NCBI GenBank assembly: GCA_900769845.1
Contig: CAAGIF010000122.1
Location: 1-18,787, forward strand
DNA length: 18,787 bases
Reading direction: 5' to 3'
Source: an uncultured Oscillospiraceae bacterium
Lineage (GTDB): Bacteria; Bacillota_A; Clostridia; Oscillospirales; Oscillospiraceae
The notes beneath the pieces are model-generated. The model was given only the letters and a program-made list of their open reading frames with translations, was not told where the DNA came from and did not search any database. The position numbers were made by a program, and so were the translations under genes. Shown here piece after piece: positions 1 through 6,797 of the stretch; positions within the stretch are counted from its first letter, which is position 1, and each line of letters begins with the position of its first letter.

Positions 1-207
1 AAGCGTAAGAAGGTATGTACTTTCTGCGTTGAGAAGGCAACTGTCATTGATTACAAGGATACCGCAAAGCTTCGCAAGTTCCTGTCAGAGCGCGGCAAGG
101 TCCTGCCCCGCCGTACCACCGGTACCTGCGCCGCTCACCAGCGTGACCTGACCACCGCTATCAAGCGCGCCCGTCAGATCGCTCTGCTGCCCTACGTCGC
201 TGACTAA
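1..207 (+). CDS. rpsR: 30S ribosomal protein S18, 3' part
   Basis: This is the C-terminal part of ribosomal protein S18, a small-subunit protein that binds 16S rRNA next to S6 on the platform. The frame is open from the first base of the window and ends in TAA. It contains the family signatures [31 protein letters not shown] and the basic tail [13 protein letters not shown]. About the first ten residues lie outside the window, as does any rpsF-ssb neighbour that usually precedes it. A strong terminator follows within 10 bases, so it is the last gene of its operon. Identification is firm; only the start is missing. Confidence 0.96.
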   Translation, partial: KRKKVCTFCVEKATVIDYKDTAKLRKFLSERGKVLPRRTTGTCAAHQRDLTTAIKRARQIALLPYVAD

Positions 208-1021
208 TGCACACAACACCCCGGAACCGTGGTTCCGGGGTGTTTTTCCGTTTATAGAGTTCTTCCAGGGAGGCAAAGCGGTAGCCTTCCTCTTTCCACC
301 GTGTCAGCAGTTCATCCAGAATCTGTGCATTGGTAGCAGAAGTGGAATGAAGCAGGATCACAGCGCCGTTATGGGTCCGGGGAAGCAGTTTGGAGAAGGC
401 GTATTCCGCCGTAGGCTGGCTGTTATTGTTCCAATCCACATAGGCAAGACTCCAGAACACCGTGCGATACCCCAATTCCTTTGCCATCTCCAGATTTTTC
501 CCGCTGTAAGTCCCCTGGGGCGGACGGTAGTATTTGGGCAGATCCTTACCGGTGGTTTCCCGGAACAGCTCCTCCAGTTCTTTCAGCTCCCGGGAAAAGC
601 TCTCCATATTCTCCAGCTTGCTCATATCCGGGTGATGCATGGTGTGATTGCCCACAATATGTCCCTCCGTCACCATCCGGCGCACCAGATCCGCGTTTTT
701 CTCCACATAATTGCCCACCAGGAAAAAAGCTGCGGGGACTTCGTGTTTTTTCAATGTATCCAGAATTTTCTCCGTACAGCCGTTTTCGTAGCCGGCATCA
801 AAGGTCAGATACAACACTTTTTCTTCCGGATCTCCCAGATAGACAGCGTCGTACTTTTTCAGCTGGTCGGCGGCGGCCGGAGCCACCGGCGGCATGCCCT
901 CCTGTCGGAACTGAAGCCCCCAGCTTCCCGTTTTCACGGCATTTCCCCAAAATACCGAAAAAGAAAGGATCACCGCCAGCAAAACCGCTCCAAGCAGGAT
1001 CAGCATATCCCGTTTTCTCAT
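161..1021 (-). CDS. pdaA: PdaA-type polysaccharide deacetylase (spore cortex delta-lactam)
   Basis: This is a NodB-fold (carbohydrate esterase 4) deacetylase of the PdaA branch. In Bacillus, PdaA de-N-acetylates muramic acid during muramic delta-lactam formation in the spore cortex. An N-terminal membrane anchor (about residues 6-26) is followed by the catalytic domain. Visible motifs are TFDAGYENG (72-80, catalytic Asp75; the second Asp of the usual TFDDG is replaced, as in PdaA), the metal ligands H126 and H130 in [16 protein letters not shown] (166-173) and LLHS (223-226). The ATG at 1021 was chosen because AGGAGG precedes it by about 10 bases; an upstream TTG at 1045 has no such site. The last 25-30 residues are encoded by the rpsR terminator and by antisense rpsR sequence, so they are probably not family sequence. 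The ADP-ribosylglycohydrolase-like gene lies 56 bases upstream on the same strand and may be co-transcribed. Confidence 0.88.
   Translation of the reverse strand: MRKRDMLILLGAVLLAVILSFSVFWGNAVKTGSWGLQFRQEGMPPVAPAAADQLKKYDAVYLGDPEEKVLYLTFDAGYENGCTEKILDTLKKHEVPAAFFLVGNYVEKNADLVRRMVTEGHIVGNHTMHHPDMSKLENMESFSRELKELEELFRETTGKDLPKYYRPPQGTYSGKNLEMAKELGYRTVFWSLAYVDWNNNSQPTAEYAFSKLLPRTHNGAVILLHSTSATNAQILDELLTRWKEEGYRFASLEELYKRKNTPEPRFRGVVCISQRRRAAERSDGRA
214..246 (+). terminator. Rho-independent terminator after rpsR
   Basis: A GC-rich hairpin with arms AACACCCCGGAACC and GGTTCCGGGGTGTT runs straight into a T tract, 7 bases after the rpsR stop. The stem is nearly symmetric, so it could also act on the convergent pdaA transcript. 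The pdaA reading frame runs through it. Confidence 0.93.
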
Positions 1022-1026
1022 AAACA

Positions 1027-1068
1027 AATCCCCTCCTGTGGACAATCCTATGCCCGCAGAAGGGGATT
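1027..1068 (-). promoter_or_regulatory. Stem-loop that covers the pdaA ribosome site
   Basis: On the minus strand, AATCCCCTTCTG (1068-1057) can pair with CAGGAGGGGATT (1038-1027) around an 18-base loop. That gives 12 pairs including one G-U. The 3' arm contains the whole pdaA Shine-Dalgarno sequence. The hairpin could limit translation of pdaA from a read-through transcript or act as a weak terminator, since it is followed by TTGTTT. The pairing is seen; the role is inferred. Confidence 0.5.
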
Positions 1069-1077
1069 ATGCTTCAT

Positions 1078-2178
1078 TCAGATCTCGCCGTGGAGGTATT
1101 TCCGGTCCCAATCTCCGTCGAAGAGCTTGTTGCCCCGAACCATGGGGCAGCCCTGGACCAGATCATCCGCCAGTTCCGTCAGAACCGGAGCGATCTCCAG
1201 GCCATCCATATAAAAATCAGGAATCGCTTCCGCACCCAGCCGGGCGCCCAGGATGGCGCCTGTGACGCTGCCCACAGCAGCGGACCGGCCGGAATGGTTG
1301 ACAGACACGATCACGGCGCTGTCAAAATCCCGTTCGTAGATCAGACAGGCGTATACCGCGCCCGCCAGAACCTCCGCACCGGTGTCGCATTTCAGTTTTT
1401 CCATGGCATCCACCGGGAAAACGGTGAAATCCCGGGCCAGGGTGATGGCCTGGCGCAGCAGGGAAAGGATCTGAGCTGTCTGGCGGTATTCCCGGCCGAA
1501 CTGTTCTTCCAGCGCCGCCATAGCATCCTCCACCAACACGGAAAGCTGGGTCTGGGGCTCTTCCAGGCACTTGGTCAGCAGATGGGTCAGAAATGCGCCA
1601 GGCAAAAACGCCAGGGGGCTTCCGTGGGTCAGCGCCACACATTCCGCGCCCAGCCGGTCCGTCTCCTGCTGATCTGCCCGCCGGGGATTGGCAAATAGCG
1701 CCGCCGCCACCGCGCCGGTGATGCTGGCGGGCGTATCGTGGGGATTCACCGGGGTTTCCAGCGTTCCCAGATTATTCCGGTTCAGGGTTTCCACCATCCG
1801 GGTGTCGGTGCAGTTGCGCCGCCGCAATTCGGAAATCCGGAAGGTCCAGCATCGGTTCTGGGTGGGCTGGTCATAACGCCGCTGGCCGATGGCCCATTCC
1901 TGCTGGGCAAGAGCCGCGTAACGGACATAGGGCGCCATGGCTCCGTAGACCTGTCCCCGGGTCAGACCCAGCAGTAGACCGTTGCAGGTAAAGGCCGCTA
2001 TCTGGGTGTGGGAGGATATTTCCGCATATCCGTTGGTCAGGGCATAGCCCAGAAGGCCGTTGGGACCGTAGTCTTCCCGAATTTGCTGCCAATCCTTGGT
2101 ATCCACCGGGTATCCCATGGCATCGCCCACGGCCATACCCAGAAGGCAGCCCCGATACGCGCTGCGTTTTGATATCAT
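1078..2178 (-). CDS. ADP-ribosylglycohydrolase-family protein, probable pseudoenzyme
   Basis: The 366-residue protein has the layout of the DraG/ARH family, which removes ADP-ribose using two bound Mg ions. The N-terminal GxxxGDAMGYP motif (14-24) is intact, and the late NHSG...GxxTGAILGA segment (294-311) is recognisable. The metal-ligand motifs are altered. The expected S-D-D-T reads SSHT (55-58), and the expected SGDSDSTG reads SGRSAAVG (296-303). Hydrolase activity is therefore doubtful, although the frame is intact and full length, which suggests a kept non-catalytic or binding role. The start has GAAGGAGG 8 bases upstream and a good promoter (2208-2236). pdaA follows 56 bases downstream. 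Family assignment is fairly sure; loss of activity is an inference from the missing aspartates. Confidence 0.82.
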   Translation of the reverse strand: MISKRSAYRGCLLGMAVGDAMGYPVDTKDWQQIREDYGPNGLLGYALTNGYAEISSHTQIAAFTCNGLLLGLTRGQVYGAMAPYVRYAALAQQEWAIGQRRYDQPTQNRCWTFRISELRRRNCTDTRMVETLNRNNLGTLETPVNPHDTPASITGAVAAALFANPRRADQQETDRLGAECVALTHGSPLAFLPGAFLTHLLTKCLEEPQTQLSVLVEDAMAALEEQFGREYRQTAQILSLLRQAITLARDFTVFPVDAMEKLKCDTGAEVLAGAVYACLIYERDFDSAVIVSVNHSGRSAAVGSVTGAILGARLGAEAIPDFYMDGLEIAPVLTELADDLVQGCPMVRGNKLFDGDWDRKYLHGEI

Positions 2179-2207
2179 GGCGCATCCTCCTTCGCACTTT
2201 TGATATT

Positions 2208-2236
2208 ATTATAGCCCCTGCCTGTAAAAAAGGCAA
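2208..2236 (-). promoter_or_regulatory. Sigma-A promoter of the ADP-ribosylglycohydrolase-like gene
   Basis: On the minus strand, -35 TTGCCT (2236-2231), a 17-base spacer and a perfect -10 TATAAT (2213-2208) lie about 30 bases before the ATG at 2178. Confidence 0.7.
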
Positions 2237-2241
2237 GGGCT
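2213..2241 (-). repeat. Inverted repeat over the -35 and spacer
   Basis: Arms AGCCCCTGCC (2213-2222) and GGCAAGGGCT (2232-2241) are complementary except for one G-U pair. They span the -35 box and the spacer of the promoter above. The repeat could be a repressor operator, or the terminator stem of the DegV remnant upstream, although its six T residues lie in the loop rather than after the stem. Confidence 0.5.
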
Positions 2242-2260
2242 ACATTTATTTTATGGCTGT

Positions 2261-2494
2261 TTAGCGGTTTTCTCCCAGGAAAAACAGCGCCAGCACACCC
2301 GGGCCGGCATGGGAACCGATCACCGCGCCCTGACGCAGCGCCTCATACAGCTCCCGGACGCCTTCATCCACCGTATCCTCCCGGGTCTGACCCCGAAACG
2401 CCACACTCAGAGAAACCCGGTTTACATTCAACTCCTGCAGCATTTTCCGGGGCAGATCGCATCCGGAATCTGTGATAATTTTATAATTTGTCAT
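2261..2494 (-). pseudogene. DegV-family remnant with internal deletion (77 residues)
   Basis: DegV proteins are fatty-acid-binding proteins (FakB-like) of about 280 residues. Here residues 1-55 match the DegV N-terminus: ITDSGCDLP at 7-15, a beta strand SLSVAF, and ELYEALRQG at 48-56. The next residues, VIGSHAGPGVLALFF (58-72), match the extreme C-terminus (usual form VIGTHxGPGALGLFF). About 200 residues between them, including the lipid-pocket core, are absent without a frame break. A good ribosome site (AGGAG, 7 bases before ATG) and a plausible promoter remain, so a small protein may still be made. It is called a pseudogene because the fatty-acid-binding fold cannot be complete. A natural mini-protein is the alternative. 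Confidence 0.75.
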
Positions 2495-2517
2495 AACTGC
2501 ACTCCTAAAAATAGAAC

Positions 2518-2546
2518 TGGACTTCTGCCCGGTTCCGGAATATAAT
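2518..2546 (+). promoter_or_regulatory. Probable promoter of the CDF exporter
   Basis: -35 TGGACT (2518-2523), a 17-base spacer and a perfect -10 TATAAT (2541-2546). Transcription would begin near 2553 and leave a leader of about 180 bases before the ATG at 2733. Confidence 0.5.
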
Positions 2547-2573
2547 GGTCTGCGATGCAAGGATCGCCAGATC

Positions 2574-2602
2574 ATCATAGCATCCCTTCCCAGAACTGTC
2601 AG
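2574..2602 (-). promoter_or_regulatory. Probable promoter of the DegV remnant
   Basis: On the minus strand, -35 CTGACA (2602-2597) and -10 TATGAT (2579-2574) are separated by 17 bases. The predicted leader is about 70 bases long. Confidence 0.5.
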
Positions 2603-2641
2603 CCTTTGATTGGGAGAATCCGGGAAACGCAAGCCCCCGCG

Positions 2642-2673
2642 CCGTAGAGATTCCCTCTCTACGGGGAGTAGAG
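2642..2673 (+). promoter_or_regulatory. Two mutually exclusive hairpins in the CDF leader
   Basis: CCGTAGAGA (2642-2650) pairs perfectly with TCTCTACGG (2656-2664). The same CTCTAC segment (2657-2662) can instead pair with GTAGAG (2668-2673) around a GGGGA loop. The order GTAGAG, CTCTAC, GTAGAG is typical of switching leaders. No known riboswitch was recognised. The nonamer GGGGAGTAG also occurs in the yybP-ykoY Mn riboswitch, but the rest of that element is not evident. Confidence 0.45.
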
Positions 2674-2732
2674 TTGTTATTTTCTGTTTGTAACTTGTTT
2701 TTATCAACATCCGCCCTGTTTTGGAGGTTATT

Positions 2733-3899
2733 ATGACCCAATTATTTTTGTGCCTGTTCGCCCCGGGAGATGTGAGTGATCCAAAGGTCCGCGCTGCCGT
2801 GGGCCGGCTGTCCGGCATCGTGGGCATTGTGAGCAATCTGATCCTGTTTGCCGGGAAGCTGCTGGCAGGTACCCTGGCAGGTTCCGTGTCCATCACCGCC
2901 GACGCCCTGAACAATCTGTCCGACGCCACCAGCTCCGTGGTCACCCTGCTGGGTTTCAAATTGGCGGAACAGCCCGCCGATGAGGATCACCCCTACGGAC
3001 ACGCCCGATATGAGTACATTGCCGGTCTTGCCGTGGCTGCCATCATTATCCTCATCGGATTTGAGCTGGCAAAAAGTTCCGTGGATAAGATCCTCCACCC
3101 CACCGCCACAGAGTTTTCTCTGCTCACCGCTCTGATCCTGCTGGGTTCCATCGCGGTGAAGCTTTGGCTTTCCCTTTTTAACGGCAAGCTGGGCAAAAAG
3201 ATTCAGTCCTCCGCCCTCACTGCCACCGCCGCAGACAGCCGTAACGACTGCCTCGCCACCGGCGCCGTTCTGATCGCGGGGGCCGTAGAGTATCTGTTCC
3301 AGCTCCGCATCGACGGCTACATGGGTCTTGCCGTGGCGCTGTTTATTCTCTTCAGCGGGATCCAGCTTGCCCGGGAAACGATCTCCCCCCTGCTGGGTGA
3401 GGGCGCAGATCCGGAACTGAAGCAGCGCATTGTGGACTATGTCAGCGCCAACCCCAAGGTCCTTGGCTATCACGATCTGATGGTTCACGACTATGGCCCG
3501 GGTCAGCGTTTCGCCACCTTGCATGTGGAGATGGACAAGGACGAGGATCCCCTGCTGTGTCACGAGATCATCGACGATATGGAGCGGGAATGTCTGCAAA
3601 AATACGGTGTTCACCTGGTAATCCACTATGACCCGGTGGTCACCGACGACCCGGAGCTGGACCGGATGCGTTCCCTGGTGCTGGCGATCCTTCGGGTCAA
3701 GGACGAACGGATGAGCATTCACGATTTTCGAATGGTTCCCGGCGCAGGACACACCAATCTGATCTTCGATATTTCCCTGCCCCTGGATCTGCGGGGACAG
3801 GAAAGCGCCATACAGACCGCCCTGGAGGCTGCGCTGAACGATCTGGGCAAGGGCTGCTACTACACCGTTATCACCTTTGACCACGCGGCCTTTAACTAA
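2733..3899 (+). CDS. Cation diffusion facilitator, predicted Mn(II) exporter
   Basis: This is a 388-residue membrane transporter of the CDF family that exports divalent metal by proton exchange. About six transmembrane segments (roughly residues 25-215) are followed by a cytoplasmic ferredoxin-like domain with several His/Asp residues. The metal-site residues are N60xxxD64 in helix 2 (ALNNLSDATSS) and D168xxxD172 in helix 5 (ADSRND). This Asn/Asp pattern is that of Mn-type CDFs such as MntE, rather than the His-containing Zn type. The ATG at 2733 is used because GGAGG ends 5 bases before it; the in-frame TTG at 2721 overlaps that ribosome site. The C-terminus is longer than in FieF, with a second small domain after about residue 310. 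Family is certain; the metal is inferred. Confidence 0.92.
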   Translation: MTQLFLCLFAPGDVSDPKVRAAVGRLSGIVGIVSNLILFAGKLLAGTLAGSVSITADALNNLSDATSSVVTLLGFKLAEQPADEDHPYGHARYEYIAGLAVAAIIILIGFELAKSSVDKILHPTATEFSLLTALILLGSIAVKLWLSLFNGKLGKKIQSSALTATAADSRNDCLATGAVLIAGAVEYLFQLRIDGYMGLAVALFILFSGIQLARETISPLLGEGADPELKQRIVDYVSANPKVLGYHDLMVHDYGPGQRFATLHVEMDKDEDPLLCHEIIDDMERECLQKYGVHLVIHYDPVVTDDPELDRMRSLVLAILRVKDERMSIHDFRMVPGAGHTNLIFDISLPLDLRGQESAIQTALEAALNDLGKGCYYTVITFDHAAFN

Positions 3900-3906
3900 A
3901 AATCAT

Positions 3907-3938
3907 CGCTCCCGGAGGGTCTTTCTCCGGGAGCGTTT
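3907..3938 (+). terminator. Bidirectional terminator between CDF and malic enzyme genes
   Basis: Arms CGCTCCCGGAG (3907-3917) and CTCCGGGAGCG (3925-3935) form 11 pairs followed by TTTCTCC. On the minus strand the same stem is followed by ATGATTTTT. It separates two convergent genes. Confidence 0.85.
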
Positions 3939-3942
3939 CTCC

Positions 3943-5115
3943 TTACAGTCTTGCTACACCGGTGCGGCGGGCTGCTTCCGCCACCGCTTTGGCCACCGCC
4001 GGCCCCACCCGGGGATCGAAAGCCTCGGGAATGATGTAGTTTTCATTCCGGTCTTCGTCACTAATCAGCCCCGCCAGCGCGTGGGCAGCGGCGATCTTCA
4101 TTTCCTCGTTGATATCCCGGGCGCGGACATCGAAAGCGCCCCGAAAGATCCCCGGAAATGCCAGCACATTGTTGATCTGGTTGGGATAATCGCTCCGGCC
4201 CGTGGAAACGATCCGGGCGCCTCCCGCCTTCGCCTCCTCGGGAAATATCTCCGGGGTGGGATTGGCGCAGGCAAAAATTATGGCATCCCGGTTCATGGCA
4301 GCAACCATTTCCCTGGTAACCAACCCCGGGGCAGATGTTCCGATAAACACATCCGCGCCTACCAATTTCTCTGCCAGGGAGCCGGGGGTCTGCTCCGGAT
4401 TGGTCAGCGCCGCCATCTCCGCCTGAGCCCAGTTCATTCCCGGCGCGCCCACATACAGCGCCCCCTGCTTATCGCACATGGTAATATTCCGGAAGCCTGC
4501 GGAGAGCAGCATCTTCACCACAGCGATGCCCGCCGCGCCGGCACCCACAGTGACGATCCTGACATTCTCTTTCTTCTTTCCCACTACTTTCAGGGCGTTG
4601 ATTAGTCCTGCCAGCACGATCACAGCGGTACCGTGCTGATCGTCATGAAAAACGGGAATATCGCAAAGCGCTTTCAGCTTTTTCTCGATCTCGAAGCACC
4701 GGGGGGCGGAAATGTCCTCCAGATTGATGCCGCCGAAGGAGCCGCTGAGCAGATGCACCGTCCGGACAAATTCCTCCACATCCTTGGTTTTCAGACAGAG
4801 GGGGAAGGCATCCACATCGGCAAAGGCCTTAAACAGGGCGCATTTGCCCTCCATCACCGGCATCCCCGCTTCGGGACCGATGTCTCCCAGACCCAGCACC
4901 GCCGTACCGTCGGTTATCACCGCGCAGAGGTTGTGCCGCCGGGTCAGTTCATAGGATTTTTCCGGATCATCCCGGATCTCCAGACAGGGCTGGGCTACTC
5001 CGGGGGTGTAGGCAAGGGAAAGCTCCTCCCGGTTCCCTACGGGAACGGTGGCGATCACTTCGATCTTTCCTCCCCACTGGGCATGTTTTTTCAGGGATTC
5101 CTTGGCGTAATCCAT
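3943..5115 (-). CDS. NAD(P)-dependent malic enzyme
   Basis: It oxidatively decarboxylates malate to pyruvate and CO2 while reducing NAD(P), in the cytosol. The 390-residue length is typical of the short bacterial form without the phosphotransacetylase-like extension. Visible landmarks are SLAYTPGVA with the catalytic Tyr36, EGKCALFK with the catalytic Lys91, the metal ligands E132 and D133 in NLEDI and D158 in FHDDQHGTA, the Rossmann loop GAGAAG (191-196) and FACANPTPEI (281-290). The ATG has AAAGGAG 7 bases upstream. It has its own promoter and terminator, so it is a single-gene unit. Cofactor choice cannot be settled by eye. The usual automatic name would be NADP-dependent malic enzyme, but these short clostridial enzymes are commonly NAD users. 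Confidence 0.94.
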   Translation of the reverse strand: MDYAKESLKKHAQWGGKIEVIATVPVGNREELSLAYTPGVAQPCLEIRDDPEKSYELTRRHNLCAVITDGTAVLGLGDIGPEAGMPVMEGKCALFKAFADVDAFPLCLKTKDVEEFVRTVHLLSGSFGGINLEDISAPRCFEIEKKLKALCDIPVFHDDQHGTAVIVLAGLINALKVVGKKKENVRIVTVGAGAAGIAVVKMLLSAGFRNITMCDKQGALYVGAPGMNWAQAEMAALTNPEQTPGSLAEKLVGADVFIGTSAPGLVTREMVAAMNRDAIIFACANPTPEIFPEEAKAGGARIVSTGRSDYPNQINNVLAFPGIFRGAFDVRARDINEEMKIAAAHALAGLISDEDRNENYIIPEAFDPRVGPAVAKAVAEAARRTGVARL

Positions 5116-5148
5116 AGCGGTCTCCTTTTACTTTCCGTGTTTTTCTTC

Positions 5149-5177
5149 ATTCTATCACAGCAAAGCCGAAATGAAAA
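5149..5177 (-). promoter_or_regulatory. Promoter of the malic enzyme gene
   Basis: On the minus strand, -35 TTTTCA (5177-5172), 17 bases, -10 TAGAAT (5154-5149). A short inverted repeat, CCCGG-TT-CCGGG (5178-5189), abuts the upstream side of the -35 box. Confidence 0.5.
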
Positions 5178-5192
5178 CCCGGTTCCGGGAAT

Positions 5193-5222
5193 AAAAATCG
5201 CTCCCGGAGCATCCGGGAGCGA
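5193..5222 (-). terminator. Terminator of the APC permease gene
   Basis: Arms TCGCTCCCGG (5198-5207) and CCGGGAGCGA (5213-5222) form a 10-pair stem with a 5-base loop. In the minus direction it is followed by TTTTTATT. The first 13 bases of the arm and loop are identical to those of the terminator at 3907. Confidence 0.9.
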
Positions 5223-5229
5223 CGGTTTT

Positions 5230-6621
5230 TTACTTATTCTTCCGGGATTCGTCCACCAGCGCGCCGATGGCCATAACCACAGCGAAGACGATCAGATACC
5301 ACAGGCATCCCATCCGATGGCTGAAGATGCAGGCCACCACCATGAAGACACTGCCGCACAGCGCCAGAACCGGCAGCACGAAGCGCCGGAACGCGCTCTG
5401 CTCCTTCTCCTTACGCATCCACTGGATGAGGATGGGCAGGTACATCAGATAAATGGTGATAATGGGAAGCTCGGTGGAGTCGAACACGAAGGGGCCGGTC
5501 CAGATTCCCGCCAGGTTGGAGCAGTAGAAATACAGGAACCAGGCTGCGGTGACCAGCAGAGCAAAGATAGCGGAATTGGAGGGCATATTGGTGACCTTAT
5601 CCACCTGGGAGAACATCCGGGGATTGGGACCTCTGCCCCGATCCGCCAGCGCGTACATGCACCGGGTGCAGCCCAGCATCAGACCGTTGGTGGTACCCAG
5701 GCAGGAGATCACGATAAACAAATTCAAAACATTTCCCAGGAAGCCGCCGAAGATATTGGTAAAGGCAACGGTGGCGCCCTTGTCGATGAGCTCCTGGTTG
5801 GTAGCGCCGCCGGCAACGCCAACAAAGTACAGAATATAAACCGCAGCAATGATGATGCCGCCCAGAATCAGCGCCCGGGGCAGATTCTTCTTGGAATCCT
5901 TGATCTCAGAATTGATGGTGGTTGCAATAATCCAGCCTTCATAGGCAAAGGCGGTGGCGCAGACCGAGGCAAAGAGGGGATTTGCGGAAACAGACGCAAC
6001 CTGAGCGGTGGTAACAAAGTTCTCCTGGAGCAGGCCGCTGACCAGTCCGTAGATCAGCCCCACCACCATCATCAGTCCCAGGGGGATCAGCTTGATCACC
6101 GTGGTGGTAGACTGGAATTTGCCGGCAAACCGGGGAGACAGAGTGTTGACCGCATAAATGGCGCACAGGTAAAACAGGGTCAGCGCCATGCACTCCGGTC
6201 CGATGATACAGCCACCCTGGGCCGCAGGCACGGTCATGGGGAAGGCGGGGAAGGCAGAGGTAATAAACTCCAGGGTATACCGGGCGGAGACCCAGGCCAG
6301 AGCGGAGGTCATACCGGGAAAATAAATGGTGGCGGAGAACCAGCCCATAAAATAGCCGTAGCGGGGGCCGACAGTAGCTTCCGCATAGTCAACCAGGCCG
6401 TTGACCCGTTCGTATTTCTGACCCATAAAAGAAAAGGTCAGCAGACATACCAGCATGATCGCGCCGCCAATGATCCAGGCCAGAACACCCAGGGGCATAT
6501 CGCCGCCGGTTTTGGACAGAATGGTCTGGGCTTTAAAGAATACGCCGGAGCCGATGACGATACCTACCACCATGCAGATGGCGGTAAACAGGCCGTATTT
6601 ACGTTCCAGTTTGTTTTCCAT
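5230..6621 (-). CDS. APC-superfamily amino-acid permease (LAT-like)
   Basis: This is a 463-residue polytopic permease with about 12 hydrophobic helices. It carries the APC landmark GSGVFF (24-29) in the first unwound helix, FAYEGW (225-230) in helix 6, and the following cytoplasmic loop EIKDSKKNLPRAL, which is common in the L-type and serine/threonine-exchanger-like branch. It would move neutral amino acids across the cytoplasmic membrane by proton symport or exchange; the substrate cannot be told from sequence. The ATG has GAGGAAG about 6 bases upstream. It is a single-gene unit with a consensus promoter and its own terminator. Family sure, substrate unknown. Confidence 0.9.
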   Translation of the reverse strand: MENKLERKYGLFTAICMVVGIVIGSGVFFKAQTILSKTGGDMPLGVLAWIIGGAIMLVCLLTFSFMGQKYERVNGLVDYAEATVGPRYGYFMGWFSATIYFPGMTSALAWVSARYTLEFITSAFPAFPMTVPAAQGGCIIGPECMALTLFYLCAIYAVNTLSPRFAGKFQSTTTVIKLIPLGLMMVVGLIYGLVSGLLQENFVTTAQVASVSANPLFASVCATAFAYEGWIIATTINSEIKDSKKNLPRALILGGIIIAAVYILYFVGVAGGATNQELIDKGATVAFTNIFGGFLGNVLNLFIVISCLGTTNGLMLGCTRCMYALADRGRGPNPRMFSQVDKVTNMPSNSAIFALLVTAAWFLYFYCSNLAGIWTGPFVFDSTELPIITIYLMYLPILIQWMRKEKEQSAFRRFVLPVLALCGSVFMVVACIFSHRMGCLWYLIVFAVVMAIGALVDESRKNK

Positions 6622-6667
6622 AGTTCTTCCTCATTTCTTTCCCCCGTAATACAGGGTAATTGCAATC

Positions 6668-6696
6668 ATTGTATAAAAACCTGCCCCATCTGTCAA
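6668..6696 (-). promoter_or_regulatory. Near-consensus promoter of the permease gene
   Basis: On the minus strand, a perfect -35 TTGACA (6696-6691), a 17-base spacer and -10 TACAAT (6673-6668). Start of transcription is expected near 6661, about 40 bases before the ATG. This is the best promoter in the window. Confidence 0.88.
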
Positions 6697-6727
6697 CAAA
6701 AACCCCTGCTTTTTCCCAAGAAATTTC

Positions 6728-6756
6728 TTGAATTTATCGATTTCTTATGCTAAACT
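6728..6756 (+). promoter_or_regulatory. Promoter of the CPBP protease gene
   Basis: -35 TTGAAT (6728-6733), 17 bases, -10 TAAACT (6751-6756), about 40 bases before the ATG at 6798. It is back to back with the permease promoter. Confidence 0.6.
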
Positions 6757-6797
6757 GGTTCTAATTCCCTTTAACTTGAATATCAGGAGGAAATGCT

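Noticed and set aside
2621..2640. c-di-GMP-I riboswitch, suggested by AAACGCAAGCC
   Set aside because: Only a short resemblance to the ACGCAAAGCC core; the paired second half and the tetraloop receptor were not found.
2663..2710. yybP-ykoY Mn riboswitch, suggested by GGGGAGTAG
   Set aside because: Only the nonamer and a weak ATCAACAT were found; the second conserved loop and closing stem could not be placed. Kept as a question in the leader finding.
2742..3884. 380-codon minus-strand open frame opposite the CDF gene
   Set aside because: Shadow frame, Gly/His/Gln-rich and without helices or motifs, opposite a clear transporter.
4633..6753. 706-codon open frame on the plus strand
   Set aside because: It lies antisense to the malic enzyme and permease genes. 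Its protein is Gly/His/Gln-rich with no family motif, and both minus-strand genes have full domains, ribosome sites and promoters.
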